Assembly: GCA_944358375.1 (NCBI GenBank)
Contig: CALVQT010000011.1
Coordinates: forward strand, 1 to 35,783
Reading direction: 5' to 3'
Source of the DNA: an uncultured Bacilli bacterium
Lineage (GTDB): Bacteria; Bacillota_I; Bacilli_A; RF39; UBA660
Length of the DNA: 35,783 nucleotides
Position 1 is the first letter of the stretch. Every line of letters starts with the position of its first letter. Of this stretch, positions 25,688-33,859 are shown one piece after another. A program made the translations under genes and the position numbers. A model generated the notes under the pieces. The model did not search any database. It was not told the DNA's origin and saw nothing but the letters and a program-made list of their open reading frames with translations.

Positions 25688-25720
25688 AATTCCCCCGAAT
25701 CAAACACAATTATCATTTAA

Positions 25721-25796
25721 TGGTGGCCTGCTAGGGACTTGAACCCTAGACCCACCGATTAAGAGTCGGTTGCTCTACCAACTGAGCTAGCAGGCC
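25721..25796 (-). tRNA. tRNA-Lys (anticodon CTT)
   Basis: A 76-nt cloverleaf on the minus strand. The acceptor stem is GGCCTGC/GCAGGCC, the D arm GCTCAGTTGGTAGAGC, the anticodon stem ACCGA/TCGGT with loop CTCTTAA, and the T arm CTAGG/CCTAG with loop GTTCAAGT. CCA is encoded. Anticodon CTT reads AAG. Confidence 0.96.
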
Positions 25797-25871
25797 ATCT
25801 AAATACTTATAAAGTATAACATACTTTAATTAAAAAATAAAGTCAAAAATATAAAATTATTAATCTAATTG

Positions 25872-26456
25872 TTATTTATCAGTAATTTTATTTAACAATT
25901 TTTGCTTTGCTTTATATTTTTTATTAATTAACAATAATTGATTATAAAATTCATCTAAGCTACAATCATAATTTAATGTTTCATCAATTTCATTTAAATT
26001 TAAATTATTTAAATTATAAAATTCTATTTTAAAATTTTCAAATTCTTTCTTAATTTCAGCAATAATGTCATAATACAACTTATCAATTTTAATTATATAA
26101 TCTATATCATTTATATTATACGCAGTAAAATGAAATTGATTTATTAATGAATTTATATATTTATTAATCCTATGTATTTGCATATTATTTGATTTAGATG
26201 TATATAAAAGAAGTTTTTGATACAATTCTTCAATGTATTGGCTTTTACTAATTTTAACAATACTTTTAATTAAAATACTATAAGCTTCCTTAATTATTTT
26301 AATTTTTTTTGTAAATGATTCTAGCTCTTTTTTATTTTTTATTATAAGGTTATATGAGGAATATTGACTCATTAATCTTTGGTAATTTTTTATTAATTCT
26401 TCTTTTGTAAAATCTTCTTTTAAATTTAATATATTTAAAGCACTAAAGTAAGTCAT
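25872..26456 (-). CDS. J-domain-like protein lacking HPD
   Basis: The first 70 residues of this 194-residue protein follow the helix pattern of a J domain: ALNILNLKEDFTKEELIKNYQRLMSQYSSYN, then a charged helix and IKEAYSIL. The catalytic His-Pro-Asp that activates Hsp70 is replaced by residues around SQYSS, so it would not work as a normal DnaJ cofactor. The C-terminal 120 residues are coiled and Asn/Lys-rich. AAAGGAGAA precedes the ATG. The J-like reading is inference; otherwise it is an unknown helical protein. Confidence 0.6.
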   Translation of the reverse strand: MTYFSALNILNLKEDFTKEELIKNYQRLMSQYSSYNLIIKNKKELESFTKKIKIIKEAYSILIKSIVKISKSQYIEELYQKLLLYTSKSNNMQIHRINKYINSLINQFHFTAYNINDIDYIIKIDKLYYDIIAEIKKEFENFKIEFYNLNNLNLNEIDETLNYDCSLDEFYNQLLLINKKYKAKQKLLNKITDK

Positions 26457-26552
26457 GTTGATTCTCCTTTTTTTTGCATTATTGTAGCATATAACATATA
26501 ATAATGCAATATAAATTGAAAATACTTATTTAATTAATTATTTTCTCATAAA

Positions 26553-26583
26553 TAAAAAATAGCCAATTATCATTAGCTATTTT
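26553..26583 (-). terminator. terminator of the polysaccharide deacetylase gene
   Basis: AAAATAGC (26556-26563) pairs with GCTATTTT (26576-26583). The inner part adds AAT/ATT after one mismatch. On the minus strand a T run follows. It overlaps the end of the gene. Confidence 0.75.
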
Positions 26584-27824
26584 ATATTGCTTATTATAGT
26601 ATTTGAATCAATATTATAATTTTTTTCTTTAATTAATTGAGATACACTTACTATCTTGTATCCCATTTCATTTAACTTGGGTAATAACATTTTTGTAGCT
26701 TCTATCGTTTCCTCATATATATCATGCATAATGACTATACAACCATCACAAGCATTTTTAATAACATTATTATAAATTTTTGTACTATCTTTTACTAACC
26801 AATCTTTAGGATCAATATTCCAAGTAACAATTATATATCCCGTATTTAATATTTTTTCATTATTATAATTATATGGGGGTCTTAAATATTTTAAATTATC
26901 CTGTGTTATTGAATGAAATATTTCGTTTGTTTGATATAAATCATTTATTAATTCATCATCGTCTAATTTTGTTAAATCTTTATGGTTATACGAATGACTA
27001 CCAATTTCACTATTTGATTGATATATTTTTAAAACCACCTCTTTATAATTTTCCATTCTATTACCTAACATAAAAAATGTTGCGCTTGAATTATTTAATT
27101 GTAATGTTTTTAATAAATCATTAGTATATTCTCCAGGACCATCATCATAAGTAAAAGCAATAAATTTATCCCCAGTAGTAGTATTTTCTATTACACTAGA
27201 TTCATCGTTTATAATAATTTCTACATAAGGAATATAATCAATATTCTCAAATTTTATATTGTTAAAATATACACTTATTTTAGAATCACTTAATATATAT
27301 GTGAAATTATTAATAGTATTATTAGAAATAATATCATATATTTCAGTTGAATATTTATGATAGACTAAATCTAATATTTCTTTCTTTAAATAATTTTCAT
27401 CATATAAATTACTTATATATGCAATTTTTTTATCTTTTAAATTAATTATTATATTTTTATTTTTTACATTATCCAATGAATTTTCAATATAAAATACTAT
27501 ATTTACAAAATCATCAACATAATATAATTCATATGTCATATCTAATACTTTATTTTCATTTTTGTTAGATTTAAATTCTTTTATAAATGAATATACATAA
27601 TTTGTTATTATCTCATTAATTTTATCGTTTTTAAATCTAGGATATTCAACATATATTTTGGTATTCTCATCTTCTGCATTATTAATAACATTTGTCTCAA
27701 CTTCATTCTTATCAATAATTTCGTCATATACAAAAACATTACTAAATATAAATAAAAAAACAAATAATGTAAATATATATATAAAAAATCTAAATAATTC
27801 ATTTTTATATCTTAATAAAATCAT
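26577..27824 (-). CDS. membrane-anchored polysaccharide deacetylase (CE4, NodB domain)
   Basis: ATG 27824 is preferred over the in-frame GTG at 27836, because that GTG is part of the ribosome-binding site AGGTGA. The 415-residue protein has a membrane anchor (about 11-32), an extracytoplasmic region (about 50-215) resembling the PdaC-type N-terminal domain, and a NodB domain with all key motifs: TYDDGP (catalytic Asp and metal Asp), HSYNH (metal His pair), RPPY, WNIDPKDW and IVIMHD. It removes N-acetyl groups from peptidoglycan or another surface glycan, which can confer lysozyme resistance. Confidence 0.92.
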   Translation of the reverse strand: MILLRYKNELFRFFIYIFTLFVFLFIFSNVFVYDEIIDKNEVETNVINNAEDENTKIYVEYPRFKNDKINEIITNYVYSFIKEFKSNKNENKVLDMTYELYYVDDFVNIVFYIENSLDNVKNKNIIINLKDKKIAYISNLYDENYLKKEILDLVYHKYSTEIYDIISNNTINNFTYILSDSKISVYFNNIKFENIDYIPYVEIIINDESSVIENTTTGDKFIAFTYDDGPGEYTNDLLKTLQLNNSSATFFMLGNRMENYKEVVLKIYQSNSEIGSHSYNHKDLTKLDDDELINDLYQTNEIFHSITQDNLKYLRPPYNYNNEKILNTGYIIVTWNIDPKDWLVKDSTKIYNNVIKNACDGCIVIMHDIYEETIEATKMLLPKLNEMGYKIVSVSQLIKEKNYNIDSNTIISNIK

Positions 27825-27890
27825 ATTTATTTTCACCTATAATTAATATATCATATTTTATTCATTTTTAAACATTTTTTTAAAAAATTA

Positions 27891-27919
27891 TTGTAATTAG
27901 TCATTTTTTATGTTATTAT
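27891..27919 (+). promoter_or_regulatory. promoter of the tRNA pair
   Basis: TTGTAA (27891-27896) and TATTAT (27914-27919, preceded by TGT) are 17 bp apart. The predicted start lies a few bases before the first tRNA. Confidence 0.6.
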
Positions 27920-27930
27920 GAATAAGCGAT

Positions 27931-28007
27931 GGACCTTTAGCTCAATTGGTTAGAGCATCCGGCTCATAACCGGGCGGTTGTAGGTTCGAGTCCTACAAGG
28001 TCCACCA
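27931..28007 (+). tRNA. tRNA with anticodon CAT, Ile2 (TilS substrate) or elongator Met
   Basis: A 77-nt cloverleaf with acceptor GGACCTT/AAGGTCC, D arm GCTCAATTGGTTAGAGC, anticodon loop CTCATAA and T arm GTAGG/CCTAC; CCA is encoded. The acceptor and D-arm sequences closely resemble those I recall for the Bacillus tRNA-Ile2, whose C34 is modified to lysidine to read AUA. It lacks the initiator's three G-C pairs. Ile2 and elongator Met cannot be separated firmly by eye. Confidence 0.93.
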
Positions 28008-28016
28008 TTATTTTAT

Positions 28017-28101
28017 GCAGGTGTGGCGAAATTGGCAGACGCACTAGACTTAGGATCTAGCGGAGTAATCCATGGGGGTTCAAGTCCCTTCACCTGCACC
28101 A
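28017..28101 (+). tRNA. tRNA-Leu (anticodon TAG)
   Basis: An 85-nt class II tRNA with acceptor GCAGGTG/CACCTGC, anticodon stem CTAGA/TCTAG with loop CTTAGGA, a variable arm (GGAGTAATCC region) and encoded CCA. It is 9 bp from the preceding tRNA and probably shares its transcript. Confidence 0.96.
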
Positions 28102-28140
28102 GTGACGAATCTATTCGAATTATTCGAATTTTTAAATATA

Positions 28141-28170
28141 AAAATCAACTCAATTCGGGTTGATTTTTTT
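28141..28170 (+). terminator. terminator of the tRNA pair
   Basis: AAAATCAAC (28141-28149) pairs with GTTGATTTT (28159-28167), with a 9-nt loop, followed by TTT. Confidence 0.8.
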
Positions 28171-29022
28171 ATAAAAGATTTTTTACTAGGAAAAAATTCT
28201 AATTATAATAATATTATCAAACAAGAAATAGCAATTAAAGAATCTTTAATGCACCACTCCTACTTTCATTGACAATTTTATTCATAAAGTAGATTAACTA
28301 ATCTTTCAAATGTAGAACATCATAAGATAATCATTAAAGGTATAACATTTTCTTATTTTTAATTATTCTAATGAAATTTATATTAAAAATTTATTTCAAA
28401 AGATAAAATACTAAATTAAATGATTATTTAAAAAAATTAATTGTAATAATTGACATTTTTTAAAAACACTAAAATATTCATAAAAAAATTTATATTTATT
28501 TAAAGGCTTAAATATGTGCTATAGAAGATATTTTATAATTATTTAGACTTTAAAAAAAGTGATTTAAAGAAAGAAAAGAAATTATATGTTCTTTATATTG
28601 GTATAAACTGAAAATTAGACTCATGAATGTCTTTGTTTACTAGATCAAAAAGAAAGATATCAAACAGATCAAAATAAACATATAGTAACTTTAAAATTAA
28701 ATATAATAACAAAAAAGGATTTATAATTTGGAAAAGTTAATAACTTTTTTAACGAAAATAATGCATATCTTAAATGTGCAAATAATGAAATGAATACCAC
28801 TAATAGAAAATGATATGTCTAAACAAGTCAATATATTTGATGTATTCACAAAATAAAATTAATAGAACTACTAGAAAATTAAAAATTGAGAAGATATATG
28901 CATTTTCTAAAAGAATTATATGAACTTAGTATATTTAATAATTATACCATTAAAGAAATAAAAAAGGAGTATATTTATTGAAAAAAATACAATAAGAAGA
29001 AATAAAATTTCTAGATAGAGAT
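28171..29022. other. gene-less region, probably decayed coding DNA
   Basis: No intact gene is seen. Short readable stretches interrupted by stops suggest a lost gene, for example around 28630-28810 (LDQKERYQTDQNKHIVTLKL, later FFNENNAYLKCANNEMN) and around 28890-28970 (LKELYELSIFNNYTIKEIKK). The family cannot be named. No terminal repeats or transposase motifs were found. Confidence 0.4.
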
Positions 29023-29051
29023 TTGACAATTTAATGTAAATATGCTATAAT
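29023..29051 (+). promoter_or_regulatory. strong promoter of the 198-residue gene
   Basis: A perfect TTGACA (29023-29028) and a perfect TATAAT (29046-29051) are separated by 17 bp, with TGC before the -10. This is the best consensus promoter in the window. Confidence 0.85.
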
Positions 29052-29082
29052 AACCTACCAATAAAAAGGGGGAATTTTAGAT

Positions 29083-29679
29083 ATGGAAAAAATAATAATT
29101 TCAAAAAAATCTATAAATGAAGAAAATATTAATTCGGCGTTATTTCTTAAATATATTGAAACATATGGATTTAATCCTAATAATTATCACAATATATTAG
29201 AGTTATTTCAATCAGCTAAAGGTTCAATGTCACAATTTTTAAGACAATATAATCAATATTTATTATCTAGGCAAGTAAATTACGACGAACTTGACAAAAT
29301 GGGCATAAATGGTGCTTATGGATATTTTCATAGTGATGGAATAGTTGTTCCAAAAACAACTGAAAATGATAATAGATTTTTACATACTCCAGTAAAAAGA
29401 TTATATATAAAGCATATTTATGGAGTACCAACAATTAATAATTTTGACGTAATTATAGCAAATGGAACTTCACCATATATGAATAATACTGCTAATTTTG
29501 GCATTGATAAATATTTAGGCTTTTGTATGGATGATACAGATGAAAATTTAGCTATTTCGTTTGAAAGATATGAATATTTAGTTAATTTACTAAATAGACA
29601 AAGCCAAGAGGAATATACTTTAGAACATGACACATTATCTTCAAAAGGTAAACAATTATGTTTAGTGAAAAAGAAATAA
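29083..29679 (+). CDS. uncharacterised 198-residue protein under a consensus promoter
   Basis: The function is not recognised. The start follows AAAGGGGGAA. The product is soluble, with no signal peptide or membrane segment. The middle part has aromatic and Gly-rich stretches (MGINGAYGYFHSDGIVVP, IKHIYGVPTINNFDVIIANG, ANFGIDKYLGFCMDD) and the tail is basic. The promoter and a clear terminator at 29847 make this a single-gene unit. It sits alone between two decayed regions, which suggests it has been retained or recently acquired. Confidence 0.75.
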   Translation: MEKIIISKKSINEENINSALFLKYIETYGFNPNNYHNILELFQSAKGSMSQFLRQYNQYLLSRQVNYDELDKMGINGAYGYFHSDGIVVPKTTENDNRFLHTPVKRLYIKHIYGVPTINNFDVIIANGTSPYMNNTANFGIDKYLGFCMDDTDENLAISFERYEYLVNLLNRQSQEEYTLEHDTLSSKGKQLCLVKKK

Positions 29680-29846
29680 TTTAATTTTTTAATAGTAATT
29701 TTTCAAAATTCAATTGATACTTTTTTTAAATTTTTTGATAAAATATGTTAAGTGAGTGACATTATATCATTTGTAGTAGTGAAATTTCTAAACATCTACA
29801 ATATTCGAATCATAGGAAAATTATTCTAATCAATCTATTTAGATAT

Positions 29847-29877
29847 AAAAAAGGTTAATTTTGGTTAATCTTTTTTT
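29847..29877 (+). terminator. terminator downstream of the 198-residue gene
   Basis: AAAAAAGGTTAA pairs with TTAATCTTTTTT (one G-U pair) around a 6-nt loop, ending in a T run. It is 167 bp after the stop, leaving a long 3' untranslated region. Confidence 0.75.
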
Positions 29878-30317
29878 ATAAGTTTTAGGAATATTATTAT
29901 TTATTACAATATTTATATAATTTATTTGCAATGATTTAAGTAATTCAAAAGAACAAGTACTATAGATGATAATTATAATCTAGAAAGTGACATTTAAAAT
30001 ACAAATAACAAGCATATTTCAATTAAATATAAATTAGAATTACTCTAGAAGTTATGAAAAATTACCAGAAGAAAATATCAAACTTTATAACTTAATTCAT
30101 CACATTTTATGAAATTTAAAATAATTATTTTTTAGATAATTTAAAAAATTGAACTAAAAAAGATTAAGATGGTGTTATATCAAAGATAAAAATATAGTAA
30201 TCAAAAGTTATACAATAATTTTGGTTTTCATAATATCATAAATGATACTTCTAAAAAATATGAAATAAAAAATTATTTGTATTTTAAGGATTATGTCGAC
30301 AAAGTATTGATATATAA
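29878..30317. other. gene-less region with a coding remnant
   Basis: No intact gene is seen. An open frame from 30190 to 30336 without a start reads NQKLYNNFGFHNIINDTSKK and ends YFKDYVDKVLIYKKS. The LYxxFGF pattern and the ending resemble the tail of GNAT acetyltransferases, but this is weak. It is probably a 5'-deleted remnant. Confidence 0.35.
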
Positions 30318-30348
30318 AAAATCGAGCAAATTTTAAAAGCTCGATTTT
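30318..30348. terminator. terminator-like hairpin
   Basis: A perfect 10-bp stem (AAAATCGAGC 30318-30327 and GCTCGATTTT 30339-30348) has an 11-nt loop. It directly follows the coding remnant and may be its surviving terminator, or act for the minus-strand gene at 30474. Confidence 0.65.
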
Positions 30349-30473
30349 AAAGACTATAATTTAATTATAACAACACCTGCTCTATTAGTAAAACTAAAAA
30401 TAATATATATAAAATATTAAAAAACATTATTATATATAATTAGCAATGTATAAAATCAAATAAAATTATATTT

Positions 30474-31049
30474 CTATTTTCTTTTTTTAATCAAACTATA
30501 CCCAGGTTCTTCTATATATGGTTTGCCATTTTCAGTACAACTAATACTGCTTAATTTATCATAAATAGACATTGGAACTGTTTGTATTCCACCACTAACA
30601 TATCCACAATATATTTTCTTCCAACCAAATAATTCCATGTTGTGATCTAACCACCATCTATGAGTTATTAATTTTCTATATATTTGATTCAAATCATTTT
30701 GAGTCAAATCAACACCATATTTAAGATATTTTAATAATTCTTCTAATTCAATATAATTTTCAACGATAAATTCACTACTAATATTTATATTTGGTTCAAC
30801 ACCCTTAATTGGATAATTAACAGGTGTATTATAAATTAAATCATTGGTTAATCCATTTTCATTAACGTTAAATAACATACCTCTACATATTACCCCACCA
30901 GATATTGAAAATTCTGTTATCCCTTGTTCTGATAATTTTTCTTCATTTACTTCATTACCAAATTCATCATAAATCTTATGTGATATTTCACAATTCATTA
31001 ATAAACTACCTGCACAAACATCTTTTCTGGTAGCAACATATTTTGACAT
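30474..31049 (-). CDS. uncharacterised 191-residue protein
   Basis: The function is not recognised. GGGAGG precedes the ATG and an extended -10 lies about 30 bp upstream. The product is soluble with several Cys residues (Cys12, 20 and others) and aromatic motifs THRWWLDHNMELFGWKKIY and GYVSGGIQTVPMSIYDKL. No transmembrane or DNA-binding segment is visible. Together with 31275-31844 it forms a minus-strand pair of orphans with separate control. Confidence 0.75.
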   Translation of the reverse strand: MSKYVATRKDVCAGSLLMNCEISHKIYDEFGNEVNEEKLSEQGITEFSISGGVICRGMLFNVNENGLTNDLIYNTPVNYPIKGVEPNINISSEFIVENYIELEELLKYLKYGVDLTQNDLNQIYRKLITHRWWLDHNMELFGWKKIYCGYVSGGIQTVPMSIYDKLSSISCTENGKPYIEEPGYSLIKKRK

Positions 31050-31077
31050 AATTCAAAACCTCCCTCTTCATATAGTT

Positions 31078-31086
31078 ATTATAACA
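31078..31086 (-). promoter_or_regulatory. extended -10 of the 191-residue gene
   Basis: On the minus strand TGTTATAAT gives an extended -10 element. No good -35 box is seen 17 bp upstream, as is usual for this promoter class. Confidence 0.5.
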
Positions 31087-31274
31087 CAAAATTTTCTAAA
31101 TATATTATTTATTATGTATTTAATGTTTATTTTAAATTATTACACTATTTTCATTCAAAAAGCTAATATAATTTGAATATTTTTAATAATAAATTTGAAT
31201 TTAATTTTTTAAATATGTCAAATATATTATAATTAATATTAAGTTTCATATCCAATATTTTTGTAGATATAGTT

Positions 31275-31844
31275 TTAATTTTTTAAAATTAATTTTTTTT
31301 CTTTTTTATTAATAAATGCAATCATATTTGTTGTTTTATTCCAAAATTCTTCTCCCTTACTAGAAAAATTTAAAATAATATTTCTAACTATAGATAAAAA
31401 TAAATTTGAAAAATTTTCATTCATAAATGTATTTACTACACCATCAATATCATTAGAATTTTTTAATTCATACATAATTTCTATTGCTATATCTAAATCA
31501 AAACCATAATAAATATCTTTGGCTCTACTTCTAACACACTTTTCCCATAACTCATGTTTATCTTTACTGATTATTTTTTTTCCAATTTCAATCCAATTTT
31601 GAACATTACAAGATGCTATTTTTTTAAAATCTTTGCTAGATGGTAATAATGTTTTTTTAATTTGATTATATTCACTTTTAGTTATTTGTTTTGAATTTTT
31701 TGTATTTATAGGTAAAAAATCAGAATGCAATATAAACCCATTAAGATTGCAATACGCATGATTTCCTTTTATTTTTTCATTTAATAATTTTAAATAAATA
31801 GTTTCAATATTATCATAAATTGTTACAATTATTTCTTTTTCCAT
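31275..31844 (-). CDS. uncharacterised 189-residue protein
   Basis: The start at 31844 (MEKEIIVTIYDN) is chosen over codons further upstream because GAGG lies 7 nt before it. The function is not recognised. The protein is soluble and mostly helical. It has an N-terminal strand-rich part (about 1-50) and then helices with NVQNWIEIGKKIISKDKHELWEKCV and IYYGFDLDIAIEIMYELKNS. No signal peptide is present. Confidence 0.7.
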   Translation of the reverse strand: MEKEIIVTIYDNIETIYLKLLNEKIKGNHAYCNLNGFILHSDFLPINTKNSKQITKSEYNQIKKTLLPSSKDFKKIASCNVQNWIEIGKKIISKDKHELWEKCVRSRAKDIYYGFDLDIAIEIMYELKNSNDIDGVVNTFMNENFSNLFLSIVRNIILNFSSKGEEFWNKTTNMIAFINKKEKKLILKN

Positions 31845-31947
31845 AATATACCTCGTGTATATGTATAATAACATAATTCTAACAATAATACTATATTGAT
31901 TAGATAATTAAATCATGATATATTTGAAATAAGAAAAGGAAGGTGTT

Positions 31948-32592
31948 ATGAAAAAATATCGTTGTACAATTTGCGGTTATATTTATGATGATGAGAAGGA
32001 AAAAATAAAATTTGAAGATTTACCAGATGATTGGACTTGTCCATTATGTGGTGCTGCTAAGAATTTATTTGAAGAGATAAAAGAAGAAACTCAAGTAAAT
32101 ATTACACAGATGAAAAATATTGAAAATGAAGATAAAATTGAAGATGATACAATGAGAGAGTTATCTAATTCTGAAATAGCATATATATGTTATAATTTAG
32201 CAAAAGGGTGTGAAAAACAATATTTATTTAAAGAACAAAAAATATTTAATGATATAGCAGATGCATATATTAAAAATGAAGATAAAATTGAAGGTAGTAT
32301 AAATGATATTAAATTATTAGTAGAAAAAGATAAAATACTATTAGAAAATTCTAGCTTAGTAGCTGATGAAAATAATGACAAGGGTGCTAAAAGAGTTATT
32401 ACATGGGCTAATAAAACAACAAATATTATAAGTTCTATTTTAGATCGTTATGAAAAAGATGGGATGGATTTTATAAATAATTCTAAAATATGGGTTTGTG
32501 ATATATGTGGTTTTGTATATATTGGAGATCAACCGCCTAAGACTTGTCCAATTTGTAAAGTTCAAAATTTAAAGATTTTGGAGGTGAAATAA
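31948..32592 (+). CDS. double-rubredoxin protein with a rubrerythrin-like helical middle
   Basis: A 214-residue protein with two iron-binding rubredoxin-type knuckle pairs. The N-terminal pair is Cys6/Cys9 ([10 protein letters not shown]) and Cys31/Cys34 (CPLCGAAK), with the classic [12 protein letters not shown]. The C-terminal pair is Cys184/Cys187 and Cys200/Cys203 ([20 protein letters not shown]), of the shorter rubrerythrin-tail type. The 140 residues between are helical and acidic but lack the ExxH ligands of a di-iron rubrerythrin. It probably moves electrons, perhaps in oxygen or peroxide defence. AAGGAAGG precedes the ATG, and the ferredoxin gene starts 1 bp after its stop region. 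Confidence 0.85.
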   Translation: MKKYRCTICGYIYDDEKEKIKFEDLPDDWTCPLCGAAKNLFEEIKEETQVNITQMKNIENEDKIEDDTMRELSNSEIAYICYNLAKGCEKQYLFKEQKIFNDIADAYIKNEDKIEGSINDIKLLVEKDKILLENSSLVADENNDKGAKRVITWANKTTNIISSILDRYEKDGMDFINNSKIWVCDICGFVYIGDQPPKTCPICKVQNLKILEVK

Positions 32593-32593
32593 T

Positions 32594-33070
32594 ATGAGCG
32601 ATAATCACGCATATAGAAATGTTAATATTTGCACTAAGGATTGTTTATGTTTGTTTGTTTGTCCAACAGGAGCTACTAACAATGAAACTGGACAAATTGA
32701 TTTTGAAAAATGTATAGGTTGCGGTAATTGTATGAGAGCATGCCCAGCTAGAGCAATTACTATGATTCCAAATAAATTACCTGCTCAACAGAAGAAAAAT
32801 AAAAAAGTCATAAATGAATTATTTAAAATTGCTAATAACAAAATTGAAGAAAATAAAATATTAAATGCAATTTTAGAAAAAGAGCCTAATAATAAACTTA
32901 TTAAATCTTTGCTTCATTCTAATAAAGTAATTCTTGAAGATTTAATGAGAGAGTCAGGATTTATGTTACCTCAAAGTAAAAATACTTACGAATTATTAAT
33001 TAAATTATCAACTGGTATTCAAAAAGATAATGCTAAAAAATTGTTAGATATGATTAAACCAATTGAATAA
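32594..33070 (+). CDS. 2[4Fe-4S]-type ferredoxin with helical C-terminal extension
   Basis: The first 55 residues bind two clusters. The second site is canonical, CIGCGNCMRACP (Cys40, 43, 46, 50). The first is unusual, Cys13-x3-Cys17-x-Cys19-x3-Cys23-Pro. The remaining 100 residues form a charged helical domain without known motif. The gene starts immediately after the double-rubredoxin gene (AGGTGAAATAATATG), so the two are co-expressed and probably exchange electrons. A terminator follows. No oxidoreductase partner is encoded nearby. Confidence 0.88.
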   Translation: MSDNHAYRNVNICTKDCLCLFVCPTGATNNETGQIDFEKCIGCGNCMRACPARAITMIPNKLPAQQKKNKKVINELFKIANNKIEENKILNAILEKEPNNKLIKSLLHSNKVILEDLMRESGFMLPQSKNTYELLIKLSTGIQKDNAKKLLDMIKPIE

Positions 33071-33096
33071 AGCTTATGATATACATAAGCTTTTTT
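33069..33096 (+). terminator. terminator of the rubredoxin-ferredoxin operon
   Basis: A perfect 10-bp stem (AAAGCTTATG 33069-33078 with CATAAGCTTT 33084-33093), loop ATATA, and TTT. Confidence 0.85.
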
Positions 33097-33119
33097 ACTA
33101 TAAAATTTTAATTTATATG

Positions 33120-33148
33120 TTGCATTTTTAATATTATTGAATTATAAT
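33120..33148 (+). promoter_or_regulatory. promoter of the 196-residue gene
   Basis: TTGCAT (33120-33125) and TATAAT (33143-33148) are 17 bp apart. Confidence 0.65.
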
Positions 33149-33177
33149 ATACAAGTTTTAATAGAAAGGAGAAAAAA

Positions 33178-33768
33178 ATGAAAAACTATTTTGATAAAAT
33201 GTCTGAGTTATTTCAAATAAATAATAAAAATGCATATGTTGAATTAAGTGAAAATGATATTATTAAAGCAAAAGAATATTTAAATTGGCTAAAATATGAG
33301 CCAAAGCATTGGAATATTGGTGGATTATTAAAAAAATCCAATAATGAACTAACAATTAATGAAAAAGAAAAATTAAAATTAAGAAATTTAGAATTAAAAT
33401 TAATACCAATATTCGAAAGTTACATAAATAATAGATGCATTAAATATTTAAACATTATATGTAATGTTATTAATAATATTAATATATCAGATTTTATAAA
33501 TTTTAAATTAACAAAAACTGATATTGAAGAATATGATGAAAGTATTTTCTCTATGTTATATGAAAAAGATACAGACATATCTCCTAAAGAAAAAATAAAA
33601 AATTTCATTCAAAACATAGATGAAACTGATAGTATTAAAAATAGTTATATTAAATATATGCTTAATATTAGACTTCATAATTTAGAAAATACTCAAGATA
33701 TTAATACTAATAAGCATTTAGGTTTAAAAAAGATTATTAAAGTTGCAGAAGATCAAATAAATAAATAA
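33178..33768 (+). CDS. uncharacterised 196-residue helical protein
   Basis: The function is not recognised. AAAGGAG precedes the ATG, and the gene has its own promoter and terminator. The product is soluble, almost entirely helical and rich in Lys, Asn and Ile, without cysteine motifs, membrane helices or a signal peptide. The segment LNWLKYEPKHWNIGGLLKKS near residue 35 and YMLNIRLHNLEN near the end are its most distinctive parts. Confidence 0.75.
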   Translation: MKNYFDKMSELFQINNKNAYVELSENDIIKAKEYLNWLKYEPKHWNIGGLLKKSNNELTINEKEKLKLRNLELKLIPIFESYINNRCIKYLNIICNVINNINISDFINFKLTKTDIEEYDESIFSMLYEKDTDISPKEKIKNFIQNIDETDSIKNSYIKYMLNIRLHNLENTQDINTNKHLGLKKIIKVAEDQINK

Positions 33769-33792
33769 CTTTATTATAAAGTTATTTATTTT
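33760..33792 (+). terminator. terminator of the 196-residue gene
   Basis: A 13-bp AT-rich stem (AATAAATAACTTT 33760-33772 with AAAGTTATTTATT 33778-33790) has loop ATTAT, with T residues following. Confidence 0.75.
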
Positions 33793-33800
33793 ACTATTAT

Positions 33801-33829
33801 TTGTCAGTTTAATTGTATTTATATATAAA
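33801..33829 (+). promoter_or_regulatory. murC promoter
   Basis: TTGTCA (33801-33806) and TATAAA (33824-33829) are spaced by 17 bp. A second pair, TTGTAT (33814) and TATAAT (33837), would start too close to the ribosome-binding site. Confidence 0.5.
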
Positions 33830-33859
33830 AATATTATATAATTAATTAGGTGATTAGAT

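Noticed and set aside
28072..28272. 66-codon open frame overlapping tRNA-Leu
   Set aside because: It starts inside the tRNA and crosses its terminator, so it is a chance frame.
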